A stretch of 11,752 nucleotides of DNA from Clostridiales bacterium (lineage in GTDB: Bacteria; Bacillota; Clostridia; Christensenellales; Aristaeellaceae). The stretch lies in the NCBI GenBank assembly GCA_019420065.1, contig JAHZHX010000062.1, forward strand, positions 1 through 11,752. Reading direction: 5' to 3'. Shown piece by piece: positions 1 to 7,764 of the stretch (the first letter of the stretch is position 1; each line of letters opens with the position of its first letter). The notes beneath the pieces are model-generated. The model did not search any database. It worked only from the letters and a program-made list of their open reading frames with translations, and was not told the origin of the DNA. A program made the translations under genes and the position numbers.

Positions 1-2760
1 CATGCAGCGCGGCCGCTGGGGTACGCGCTGGAGCCGCTGCGCTTTTCCTATAAGACGATGTGCGAGGGCGGCAAGCGGCAGAACGCGGCGCGTCTGCGCG
101 TATACGATGCGGATGGCAGCGCTGTGTATGATTCCGGCGTGCGCGAAGAGCTGGACAGCCTGTGCTTTGCGCCTCAAATTGATTTACGGCCCCGTACCCG
201 GTATTTTTGGGATGTGGAGGTCACGGCGGATAACGGCGAGACAGGGCTGAGTCCGCGCGCCTGGTTTGAAACGGCCAAAATGGACGAGCCATGGCAGGGC
301 AAGTGGATTGCGGCGGAAAAGGCTGTCAATGCCCGGCTTTCCAAACGCTTTGGGCTGCCGCGGGGCGTTGTGTCCGCCCGGCTGTATATTTGCGGCTTGG
401 GGCTTTACGAGGCGTATATCAACGGCCAAAAGGCGGGAGATGAATACCTGGCTCCCGGCTGCAACAAATATGACAGCTGGCTGCAGTATCAGACCTATGA
501 TGTGACCGATCTTTTGCGGCAGGAAAATGAGATAAGCGTTCTCCTGGGCGATGGATGGTATAAGGGTCGTTTCGGTTTCCAGGGGCAGAAGGAAATCTTT
601 GGCGATACGCAGACCCTGCTGTGCGAGCTGCATGTGCGCCTGGCCGATGGCTCGGAGACGGTGATTGTATCCGACGAGACCTGGATGAGCGAGCAGTCCG
701 GCGTCATGTTTTCCAATATCTATGACGGTGAAACGTATGACGCTTCCTACCGAGCGGAGAAGCGCGGCGGCGTGCGGGTGCTGGAGGGAATCGGCTATGA
801 CCGGCTGACCGCGCGGCTGAGTCCGCCCGTCAAGGTAATGCATACCCTGCGTCCGGCGCAGGTGCTCCATACTCCAAACGGCGAAACGGTGCTGGATATG
901 GGGCAGGTAATGACGGGCTATCTCACCTTCCGCGACAGAGCGGCGCGTGGGCATGAATACAAATTGCAGTTTGGCGAAATTTTGCAGGACGGCTGCTTCT
1001 ACAACGATAACCTGCGCACGGCAAAACAGGAGTTTGTATATATCAGCGACGGTCAGGAAACCTGGGCGCGTCCGCACTTTACCTTCTATGGCTTCCGTTA
1101 TGTAAAGCTGACAGGCTTTGCGGAGACGATCGATTTGTATGATTTTGTCGGCTGCGTGCTGTATTCCGAAATGGAAAAGACCGCTTTTGTCAAAAGCGGC
1201 AGCGAGAAGGTCAACCGCCTGGCGGAAAATGCCCTGTGGGGGCAGCGCGGCAATTTTGTGGATGTGCCGACCGACTGCCCGCAGCGTGACGAACGCATGG
1301 GCTGGACGGGGGATGCGCAGGCGTTTTGCGCTACTGCCTGCTATCAGATGGATGGCGCGGCCTTCTATACCAAATATATGTACGATATGGCGCAGGAGCA
1401 GCGCGCGCGGGAGGGGGGCGTGCCGCATGTGATTCCTTCCTTTGGCATGCAGGGCTCGCCCAGCTGCGCCTGGGCGGATGCGGCCAGCATCATTCCCTGG
1501 ACGCTGTACCAGTTCTATGGAGACAAGGAGCTGCTGCGCGCGCAGTATGAAAATATGAAAATGTGGGTGGAATGGATCCGCCGCGTGGATGAGGAAACGG
1601 GCAATACGCGTCTGTGGCATGCGGGCTTCCATTTTGCCGACTGGCTGGCGCTGGACGCTGCTTTCCCGACCTCCTGCACGGGCGGTACCGATCCAAACTT
1701 CATTGCCTCGGCGTTCTATCTGTATTCCACGCGACTGACCCGAAAGGCGGCGCGGATCCTGGAATATGACGCAGACGCGGCGCGCTACGCGCAGATGGAG
1801 GAGGAAATCCTTGCGGCCATCCGGCGGGAATACCGTACCTCTTCCGGGCGGCTGGCTGTCGGCACGCAGACGGCGTATATCCTTTCGCTGTTCCTGGGAT
1901 TGATGCCCGCCGAGGATACGCCGCGCCTGAAGGCGGCGCTTGACAGGCTGTTTGAGGATTCCCGCCAGGAGCTGCGCACCGGCTTTGTGGGCACGGGCTA
2001 TCTTTGCCGCGTGCTGACGCAGTGCGGCTTTACGCATCTGGCGTACAGCCTGTTTTTGCGTGAGGAATATCCCGGCTGGCTGTATGAGGTCAATATGGGC
2101 GCGACCACCGTATGGGAGCGCTGGAACTCGGTGCTGCTGGACGGGCGGATTTCCGATACGGGCATGAACTCTTTGAATCACTATGCCTATGGCGCGGTCA
2201 TGGAATGGCTGTACCGCGACGCGGCCGGGATTGCGCCGGTGGAGAATGCGCCGGGTTTTCGCGCCGTGCGGATGCAGCCGCATCCCGACGCGCGTTTGGG
2301 CGAACTGTCCTTTGGCTATGAATCGGCGGTGGGCCGTTATGTCAGCGCCTGGAAGGTCACGGGGGACAAGAGCTTTGACTGGCAGGTAGAGGTGCCCTTT
2401 GGCGGTCAGGCGGAAGCCGTGCTGCCGCTGGGCGTGATCAGTGGGGATGCGGCGGAATGGAAGGAAGAAAACGGCGTTCAGACAGCCTGTCTTGCGGCGG
2501 GGAAATATACCTTCCATTGTGCGTGCCGTCAGGCTCCGTGGCAGCCCGTTTTGCTGGATATTCCTTTTGAGACGCTGATGCAGGACGAAGAAATGCGCAG
2601 CGTGATTCTGGAAGCCGCCCCCGGCCTTGCCACGGCGACGGCAGTAAAGGATATGCGCAAAATGACACTGCGCAAGCTGCGCGCCTTCCCGTTCTCTCCG
2701 CTGCCGCCCTGGCAGCTGCGGCGGCTTGAAGATGTGCTGAACGCGCGGTGCTTCGGCTGA
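1..2760 (+). CDS. Alpha-L-rhamnosidase, glycoside hydrolase family 78 (5' partial)
   Basis: The enzyme hydrolyses terminal alpha-L-rhamnose from plant glycosides or polysaccharides by an inverting mechanism. The reading frame is open from the first base, and the visible start (PLGYALEPLRFSY) matches the PLG..PRFSW opening of GH78 proteins, so only a few N-terminal residues are missing; the ATG at 58 is internal. Counting from base 1, 919 residues are seen: a fibronectin-like region (about 1-95), the rhamnosidase N-domain (about 110-275), a beta-sandwich (about 285-385), the (alpha/alpha)6 catalytic barrel (about 390-750) and a C-terminal beta-domain (about 750-848). The motif DCPQRDERMGWTGD (425-438) carries the likely general acid E431; E706 in TTVWERW is the likely general base. 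A further 70-residue, mainly helical tail follows. It lies 9 nt upstream of rhaB. Whether it is secreted cannot be judged because the N-terminus is absent. Confidence 0.95.
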   Translation, partial: HAARPLGYALEPLRFSYKTMCEGGKRQNAARLRVYDADGSAVYDSGVREELDSLCFAPQIDLRPRTRYFWDVEVTADNGETGLSPRAWFETAKMDEPWQGKWIAAEKAVNARLSKRFGLPRGVVSARLYICGLGLYEAYINGQKAGDEYLAPGCNKYDSWLQYQTYDVTDLLRQENEISVLLGDGWYKGRFGFQGQKEIFGDTQTLLCELHVRLADGSETVIVSDETWMSEQSGVMFSNIYDGETYDASYRAEKRGGVRVLEGIGYDRLTARLSPPVKVMHTLRPAQVLHTPNGETVLDMGQVMTGYLTFRDRAARGHEYKLQFGEILQDGCFYNDNLRTAKQEFVYISDGQETWARPHFTFYGFRYVKLTGFAETIDLYDFVGCVLYSEMEKTAFVKSGSEKVNRLAENALWGQRGNFVDVPTDCPQRDERMGWTGDAQAFCATACYQMDGAAFYTKYMYDMAQEQRAREGGVPHVIPSFGMQGSPSCAWADAASIIPWTLYQFYGDKELLRAQYENMKMWVEWIRRVDEETGNTRLWHAGFHFADWLALDAAFPTSCTGGTDPNFIASAFYLYSTRLTRKAARILEYDADAARYAQMEEEILAAIRREYRTSSGRLAVGTQTAYILSLFLGLMPAEDTPRLKAALDRLFEDSRQELRTGFVGTGYLCRVLTQCGFTHLAYSLFLREEYPGWLYEVNMGATTVWERWNSVLLDGRISDTGMNSLNHYAYGAVMEWLYRDAAGIAPVENAPGFRAVRMQPHPDARLGELSFGYESAVGRYVSAWKVTGDKSFDWQVEVPFGGQAEAVLPLGVISGDAAEWKEENGVQTACLAAGKYTFHCACRQAPWQPVLLDIPFETLMQDEEMRSVILEAAPGLATATAVKDMRKMTLRKLRAFPFSPLPPWQLRRLEDVLNARCFG

Positions 2761-2769
2761 GGAGGGAAC

Positions 2770-4167
2770 ATGAGCGATAAAACAATGATAGCCATTGATA
2801 TCGGCGCTTCCGGCGGGCGGCATATCGCCGGAGAGCTCCGGGATGGAAAGCTGTGCCTGAAGGAGATTTATCGCTTTGCCAACGGGGCGCGGCCAAAGGC
2901 GGGAAGCCTGGTTTGGGATACCCGGCGGCTGTTTGAGGAGATTTTGCAGGGCCTTAAGGAGACAAAACGGCAGGGAATCGTTCCGCAGAGCATTGCGATC
3001 GATACCTGGGGCGTGGATTTTGTGTTGCTGGACGGCGAAGGAAAGCGCCTGGGAGAAGCAGTCAGCTATCGTGACGGGCGAACCCGGGGCATGGATGCGC
3101 TGCTGCGGGAAAAAATCAGCGAAGAGGAGCTGTACCGGCGTACCGGCATTCAGAAACAGCCCTTCAATACCGTCTATCAGCTGCTGGCACTGCAGCGCGC
3201 GGGCGCGCTTGAGCAGGCGCAGGATATGCTGCTGCTGCCGGAGTATTTTACTTATCTTTTGACAGGCGTGCGCGTGCATGAGTATACCAACGCTTCGACG
3301 ACCGGAATGCTCAGCGCCAAAACGCGCGATTGGGATTGGGAGCTGATTGACCGCTGCGGCTTCCCGCGCAGGCTGTTTGGCGCGCTGAGCCAGCCTGGCG
3401 AGGCGGTGGGCCGGCTTCGCCCGGAAATCGCGCAGGAGGTAGGCTTTGATACGCTGGTGACGCTTGCGCCCACGCACGACACGGCCTCGGCTGTGCTGGC
3501 GGCGCCGGTTGGCGCCGGAGAGGCGTACCTCTCCAGCGGAACCTGGAGTCTGCTGGGACTGGAGCTGACGGCGCCGGTGCTGACGGCGGAAAGCCGATCT
3601 TTCAATATGACCAACGAGGGAGGCGCGCAGGGAACGGTACGGTATCTGAAAAACATCATGGGGCTGTGGATGCTGCAGGAGCTGCGGCGCGAACTGTGCC
3701 CGGATATGCCTTATGACCGCATGACAGAGCTGGCGCAGGGCAGCGACGGCTATCCCGGCCGGGTGAATGTGAACGAAGCGCGTTTTTTGGCCCCTGCCTC
3801 CATGCAGGCCGCGCTGCGCGAGGCACTGGCGGAGGGAGGATACCCGGCTCCCCAAGGAATTGGCGAATTGGTCGCCTGCGTGTGCCATAGCCTGGCCGGA
3901 TGCTACCGGCAGGCAGTGGAAGAGCTGGAAAAGCTGACCGGGCAAAAAATCACCTGTCTGCGCGTGGTAGGCGGCGGCTGCCAAAATGATTATCTGAACC
4001 GCTTGACAGCGCGGGCATTGGGGCGTAAAGTAACGGCAGGCCCCGTGGAGGCAACGGTAGCGGGGAACCTACTCAGTCAGTTGTGGCGCTCGGGCACGGT
4101 CAAAACGCTTGCCGAAGGACGCGCGCTGATCTGCAATTCTTTTCCGTTGCGGGAGTATCTGGCGTAA
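2770..4167 (+). CDS. rhaB: Rhamnulokinase (L-rhamnulose kinase), FGGY family
   Basis: It phosphorylates L-rhamnulose with ATP to L-rhamnulose 1-phosphate in the cytoplasm, the second intracellular step of L-rhamnose breakdown. The 465-residue product has the FGGY two-domain layout. The N-terminal phosphate-binding segment AIDIGASGGRHI starts near residue 8, followed by DTWGVDFVLLD and SYRDGRT, the sugar-side motifs of RhaB. THDTASAV contains D237, the same number as the catalytic base of the E. coli enzyme. The C-terminal ATPase half has SSGTWSLLGLE, VGGGCQNDYLN (about 400-410) and AGPVEATVAGN. Length is close to the usual 470-490. The start ATG follows GGAGGG by only 3 nt and the previous stop by 9 nt, so it is co-transcribed with the rhamnosidase. 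FGGY kinases can differ in substrate, but the motifs and neighbour make rhamnulose the best call. Confidence 0.93.
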   Translation: MSDKTMIAIDIGASGGRHIAGELRDGKLCLKEIYRFANGARPKAGSLVWDTRRLFEEILQGLKETKRQGIVPQSIAIDTWGVDFVLLDGEGKRLGEAVSYRDGRTRGMDALLREKISEEELYRRTGIQKQPFNTVYQLLALQRAGALEQAQDMLLLPEYFTYLLTGVRVHEYTNASTTGMLSAKTRDWDWELIDRCGFPRRLFGALSQPGEAVGRLRPEIAQEVGFDTLVTLAPTHDTASAVLAAPVGAGEAYLSSGTWSLLGLELTAPVLTAESRSFNMTNEGGAQGTVRYLKNIMGLWMLQELRRELCPDMPYDRMTELAQGSDGYPGRVNVNEARFLAPASMQAALREALAEGGYPAPQGIGELVACVCHSLAGCYRQAVEELEKLTGQKITCLRVVGGGCQNDYLNRLTARALGRKVTAGPVEATVAGNLLSQLWRSGTVKTLAEGRALICNSFPLREYLA

Positions 4168-4184
4168 AATCTGCGGAGGGACAA

Positions 4185-5045
4185 ATGAAGCTTGGAGTAA
4201 GCAGCTACAGCTTTCAGCGGTTGCTGAAGCAGGGCATGAACTATTTTGAAGCCTGCGATCATGCCAAGGAAATGGGTTATGACGGGATCGAGTTTATCGA
4301 TCTGAATTTGGAATTTGGCCGCGGCGAAGAAACGGCGGAGGAGCTGGCGGCGCATTTGCGGGCGCACTGCGACGGGATCGGGCTGGACATTCCCGCCTAT
4401 ACCGTGGCGGCCGATTTCCTGAACGGGCGCAACGGCCCGGCGGCGGATGAGCCGCGGCGGATCATGAAATGCGTGGATGTGGCGGAGACGCTGGGAGCCA
4501 GGGTGCTGCGGCATGACGCATTCTGGAAGCACGACGGATATCGGGACTGGAGGGACGCGGTGCAGGCGGTCGCGCCCGGTATCCGCGCCGTGACGCTGTA
4601 TGCGCAGAAAAAGGGAATCGTGACCTGCACGGAGAACCATGGCCGCATCATGCAGGACAGCAGCCGGGTGGAGTACCTGATTCGTTCCGTTGGCGAAAGC
4701 AACTACGGCTGGCTGGTCGATATCGGCAATTTTCTTTGCGCGGATGAGGAGCCGCAGCATGCGGTGGGCGTGGCCGCGCCGTATGCCGTGCATGCGCATG
4801 TGAAGGATTTCCTGTTCAAATCCGGCGAATGCGAAAAGCCTGGCGGCAAATGGCTGGAGACGCGCGGGGGAAATTATCTGCGCGGAACGGTGACGGGGCA
4901 TGGCGTCGTGCCTGTGCGCGCCTGCTTGCGGATTCTTCAAAATGCCGGGTATGATGGCTATCTTTCCGTTGAATTTGAGGGCGCGGAGGAAGTGCTGCCC
5001 GCGCTTCAGGCAGCGGAGGAATATCTGCGCCGTATAGGCGTCTGA
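4185..5045 (+). CDS. Sugar phosphate isomerase/epimerase, xylose-isomerase-like TIM barrel
   Basis: A 286-residue single-domain TIM barrel of the AP-endonuclease-2/xylose-isomerase-like superfamily, whose members use a divalent metal to isomerise or epimerise sugars and sugar derivatives. Likely metal ligands sit at the expected strand ends: E150 (TENHG), D179 (LVDIGNF), H205 (HAHVKDF) and E263 or E265 (LSVEFEG). The conserved stretch RGGNYLRGTVTGHGVVPV (about 226-243) recurs in a subgroup often found beside Gfo/Idh oxidoreductases. The ATG at 4185 is chosen because GGAGGG lies 4 nt before it; an in-frame GTG at 4083 would run through the end of rhaB. Seventeen bases separate it from rhaB and 14 from the next gene. 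It is too short for classical RhaA (about 420 residues). It could be an L-rhamnose isomerase substitute, a keto-sugar isomerase, or the lyase half of an oxidative deglycosylation pair; the substrate is unknown. Confidence 0.85.
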   Translation: MKLGVSSYSFQRLLKQGMNYFEACDHAKEMGYDGIEFIDLNLEFGRGEETAEELAAHLRAHCDGIGLDIPAYTVAADFLNGRNGPAADEPRRIMKCVDVAETLGARVLRHDAFWKHDGYRDWRDAVQAVAPGIRAVTLYAQKKGIVTCTENHGRIMQDSSRVEYLIRSVGESNYGWLVDIGNFLCADEEPQHAVGVAAPYAVHAHVKDFLFKSGECEKPGGKWLETRGGNYLRGTVTGHGVVPVRACLRILQNAGYDGYLSVEFEGAEEVLPALQAAEEYLRRIGV

Positions 5046-5059
5046 AGGGAGAGAAGAGC

Positions 5060-6112
5060 ATGATAAAGGTAGGCGTGATTGGCTGCGGAACGATTGCGAA
5101 CGCCGCGCATATTCCTGCTTATATGAAAAATCCGGATGTGGAGATCAAATATTTTTGCGATATTATTCCCGAACGCGCACAGAAAGCGGTCGAGCGGTAC
5201 GGCTGCGGCATGGCGGTGGAGGATTATCATACGGTAATCAACGATCCTGAAATTGCCGCCATATCGGTGTGTACGCCCAACAACATGCATCCCGTCATTA
5301 CCATTGACGCGCTGCATGCGGGAAAGCATGTGCTGTGCGAAAAACCGGCGGCGCGTACCTATGCCGAGGTCGAACGGATGATGCAGGCGCAGCGCGAAAC
5401 GGGCAGAATCCTTGTTATTGGCGTGGTGAACCGTTTTAACGACAGCGTGCGCAAGATCAAGGCCTATATCGACGAGGGGCGTTTGGGCAGCGTGCATCAT
5501 GTATATGTCAGCTTCCGTCAGCACCGCAGCATTCCCGGACTGGGCGGCGCTTTTACCACCAAGGAAATTGCCGGAGGCGGCGTGCTGATCGACTGGGGCG
5601 TACATTATTTGGATATTGTTATGTATTGCTGCGGCGATCCGCAGCCGCTGACCGTGAGCGGGGAAACCTTCTCCAAGCTGGGACGCGATATCGGCGGCTA
5701 TACCTATAAGAAAATGTGGGCGGGGCCGCCGAAATATGACGGCGTATATGATGTGGAGGAGTCGGTAACGGGACTTGTACGCACGCAAGGGCCGGTCATT
5801 TCCTTCAATGGCGCCTGGGCGCAGAATATTGGCGAGCAGGAAACCTATATCGATTTTATGGGCGACAAGGCAGGGATCCGACTGCAATACGGAAAAATGT
5901 TTACGCTTTATACGGCGGAGCACGGCGCGTTGGTGCAGTACGAGCCGCAGTTTGAAATGAGCAATATGTTTGAAAATGAAATCAATGCTTTTGTGGATTG
6001 TGTGCAGCACGGCACGCCGATGCCCAGCTGCATTGAGACCGTGGCGATCACTGCGAAGCTGATGCAGGCGGTTTACGACTCTGCCGGCGCGCATCATGAG
6101 GTATGTCTGTAA
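5060..6112 (+). CDS. Gfo/Idh/MocA-family NAD(P)-dependent oxidoreductase
   Basis: A 350-residue cytoplasmic dehydrogenase that probably oxidises a sugar, sugar acid or glycoside hydroxyl using a nicotinamide cofactor. The N-terminal Rossmann fold shows GCGTIA (8-13) and an acidic D34 at the end of beta-2, which favours NAD over NADP. CEKPAA holds the conserved lysine K95, and the second-domain motif DWGVHYLD supplies D178 and H182, the usual catalytic histidine region. Length matches the family. GGGAGAG precedes the start codon and the gap from the TIM-barrel gene is 14 nt, so the two are very likely made together and may act in sequence on the same substrate. It is the last gene before an intrinsic terminator. 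Members include inositol dehydrogenases and 3-ketoglycoside-forming enzymes; the sequence does not fix the substrate. Confidence 0.9.
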   Translation: MIKVGVIGCGTIANAAHIPAYMKNPDVEIKYFCDIIPERAQKAVERYGCGMAVEDYHTVINDPEIAAISVCTPNNMHPVITIDALHAGKHVLCEKPAARTYAEVERMMQAQRETGRILVIGVVNRFNDSVRKIKAYIDEGRLGSVHHVYVSFRQHRSIPGLGGAFTTKEIAGGGVLIDWGVHYLDIVMYCCGDPQPLTVSGETFSKLGRDIGGYTYKKMWAGPPKYDGVYDVEESVTGLVRTQGPVISFNGAWAQNIGEQETYIDFMGDKAGIRLQYGKMFTLYTAEHGALVQYEPQFEMSNMFENEINAFVDCVQHGTPMPSCIETVAITAKLMQAVYDSAGAHHEVCL

Positions 6113-6130
6113 AATTCGGAAAATAAATTT

Positions 6131-6158
6131 GCGGCTCTGCTTGGAGCCGCGTTTTTTT
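6131..6158 (+). terminator. Intrinsic terminator of the rhamnosidase operon
   Basis: A perfect 7-bp stem GCGGCTC/GAGCCGC (6131-6137 with 6144-6150), a 6-nt loop TGCTTG, then G and seven T residues. It lies 18 nt after the oxidoreductase stop codon and separates that operon from the next promoter. Confidence 0.92.
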
Positions 6159-6213
6159 GGTGGAAAAATGCATATATATACCATGCCCGCGAAGAAGGGA
6201 GCAGTAAAAATGG

Positions 6214-6243
6214 TTGCGCGCTGACGGATGGATGTTGTATAAT
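6214..6243 (+). promoter_or_regulatory. Likely sigma-A promoter for the binding protein-galactokinase operon
   Basis: A perfect -10 box TATAAT (6238-6243) lies 18 nt after a weak -35 candidate TTGCGC (6214-6219), which matches the TTGACA consensus at three of six positions. The start codon is 31 nt downstream of the -10 box, so the leader is short. The weak -35 could mean an activator is needed. No operator palindrome is obvious. Confidence 0.7.
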
Positions 6244-6260
6244 ATATCATCGTGTAAATG

Positions 6261-6268
6261 AGGAGGTG
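6261..6268 (+). promoter_or_regulatory. Ribosome-binding site that fixes a GTG start
   Basis: AGGAGGTG ends 5 nt before GTG at 6274. This full-consensus site, followed at once by a signal peptide, selects GTG as the initiation codon of the binding protein. Confidence 0.85.
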
Positions 6269-6273
6269 CGCTC

Positions 6274-7764
6274 GTGTTAAAGCGCGTTTTTTGTCTGTTG
6301 CTGGCGTTGATGCTTCCCTGCGCCGCGTTTGCCGAGTATACCATGGCCGGTTACGATGACGCCAATACCTATCGGAACTGGGAAACCAATTTGTTTTTTA
6401 AGCGCATGGAGGAGAAAACAGGCGTTGCTTTTACCTATCGCCAATACACCCAGGCGGCGGAATGGAAGCAGGCCAAGGCGGATATGCGCGCCGGCGACGA
6501 GCAGCTTCCCGACGTGCTTTTCAAGGCGCAGTTGTCGCCGGCGGAGTGCATGGAAATGCTCGAACGCGGCGTGCTGATTGACCTTGCGCCCTATCTGGAG
6601 GAGAATTGTCCTCATCTTTGGGCGCTCCTGGAAGAAAATCCGCAGTATCGTGAAGCGATTACGCTGCCGGGCGGCAGCATTGCGGCGCTTCCGGGGATCA
6701 GCGAGCAGCCTTTGCAGAACTGCATCTGGCTGAATCAGGATTGGCTGAAGCGGCTGGGGCTGGATATGCCCACGACCGCTGAGGAGCTGACGGCGGTTCT
6801 GCGCGCGTTCCGGGATGGTGATCCGAATCGCAACGGTAAAAAGGACGAGGTGCCGCTCAGCTTTATCGGCGCGTTTGATCTGAAATTTTTAGGTCATGCC
6901 TTTGGTCTGGTCGCCAATGATTATAACATCCGCGCGGTGGATGGCAAGGTGGAATTTGTTCCGCTGAACGAGAATTTCCGTCCCTTTGTGACGTGGCTGC
7001 GCCAACTGTACAGCGAGGGGCTGCTGGACAAAAACGGCTTTGCAACGACCGACAGCCTGCGCCAGGTGACGGACGAGAATAAAACCAATATTTATGGCGG
7101 CGTGATTACTACGATGGTCAGCAATTTTCTGCCTCCTGCGTGGATGAACAGCTACGCGGTGATGCCGCCGCTGACCTTTGAAGGGGAAACGATATACCGC
7201 AGCGTGAACGGCAACGTGTTTACCGGCGCGTTCGCGGTGACCAGCTCCTGTAAAAATGTTGCGGAAATTTTGCAGTGGGTGGATGCTTTCTATACCGAGG
7301 AAATCTATGTGCTTGCCAGCGCTGGCATGGAAAATGTGGACTATGTTGTGGATGGAGACGGCACCTGGCGCATGACGGCTGCCGCGTCAAGCAATACTTA
7401 TTTCAGCAGCGAGACGCTGATTTCTTCCGGCTCCACAGCGCCCGGGCTGGCGTCGGAGGCCTTTCAGCGCCGTTTCAGCGACGAGACGGTCAGCTATGTT
7501 TCCGATCAGATCAGGCTGGTCAACTCCGTTGCGCAGCGTCCCTTCCCGTATTACGCACTGACGCATGCGCAGGAAGAAGAAATTGCTCCCTTGCAGGCAA
7601 AAATCGGACGTTTGGTGGATGAATCGATCGCCCGCTGGGTGCTTGGCGAGGTAGAAATCAGCGATGCAAGCTTTGCCGCTTTTGAAGCGGCGCTGAATGA
7701 GGCGGGGTTGGAAAGCTTTACGAGCTTCTGGCAGCATGTACTTGACGGGAGGAACGAAGGATGA
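6274..7764 (+). CDS. Extracellular solute-binding protein, family 1 (ABC-type carbohydrate uptake)
   Basis: A 496-residue exported binding protein, probably for an oligosaccharide or similar solute. Residues 1-20 form a Sec signal peptide: basic MLKR, a hydrophobic run, then AFA before E21, a good signal-peptidase-I site. The only cysteine near the cleavage region is preceded by proline (LMLPC), so no proper lipobox is seen; most Gram-positive binding proteins are lipid-anchored. Typical family features follow: LPDVLFKAQ, GVLIDLAPYLEENCP, W(L)NQDWLKRLGLDMPTTAEEL, and the asparagine-rich loop DGDPNRNGKKDE (181-192), which resembles the Ca-binding loop of LplA/YtcQ-type proteins. GTG is the start, supported by AGGAGGTG. 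Its last codons overlap the kinase start by 4 nt (ATGA), so the two are translationally coupled. No permease or ATPase gene accompanies it, so it must use transport subunits encoded elsewhere or serve as a sensor. The ligand is unknown. Confidence 0.88.
   Translation: MLKRVFCLLLALMLPCAAFAEYTMAGYDDANTYRNWETNLFFKRMEEKTGVAFTYRQYTQAAEWKQAKADMRAGDEQLPDVLFKAQLSPAECMEMLERGVLIDLAPYLEENCPHLWALLEENPQYREAITLPGGSIAALPGISEQPLQNCIWLNQDWLKRLGLDMPTTAEELTAVLRAFRDGDPNRNGKKDEVPLSFIGAFDLKFLGHAFGLVANDYNIRAVDGKVEFVPLNENFRPFVTWLRQLYSEGLLDKNGFATTDSLRQVTDENKTNIYGGVITTMVSNFLPPAWMNSYAVMPPLTFEGETIYRSVNGNVFTGAFAVTSSCKNVAEILQWVDAFYTEEIYVLASAGMENVDYVVDGDGTWRMTAAASSNTYFSSETLISSGSTAPGLASEAFQRRFSDETVSYVSDQIRLVNSVAQRPFPYYALTHAQEEEIAPLQAKIGRLVDESIARWVLGEVEISDASFAAFEAALNEAGLESFTSFWQHVLDGRNEG

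Noticed and set aside
184..3984. A 1266-codon open frame on the minus strand opposite the rhamnosidase and rhaB
   Set aside because: It lies wholly antisense to two well-supported genes. Its product is rich in Arg, His, Gln and Pro with no recognisable motif, as expected from GC-rich codon usage on the other strand.
4083..4184. N-terminal extension of the TIM-barrel protein from a GTG at 4083
   Set aside because: It overlaps rhaB by 85 nt, and its sequence does not belong to the fold. The ATG at 4185 has GGAGGG directly upstream and begins with the first beta-strand (MKLGVSSYSF).
6170..6181. ATATATATA tract as an alternative -10 box
   Set aside because: No -35 element sits at a workable distance, and TATAAT at 6238 is a better match and better placed.
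6210..6224. A five-codon leader-like frame (MVAR) with a GAAGAAGGGA site before it
   Set aside because: It overlaps the -35 region of the promoter that drives the next gene, so it would not be in that transcript. It also lies after a terminator. Probably chance.
4077..6250. Two long minus-strand frames (4077-4940 and 5006-6250)
   Set aside because: They are antisense to the TIM-barrel and oxidoreductase genes. They lack recognisable domains and show the same shadow composition.
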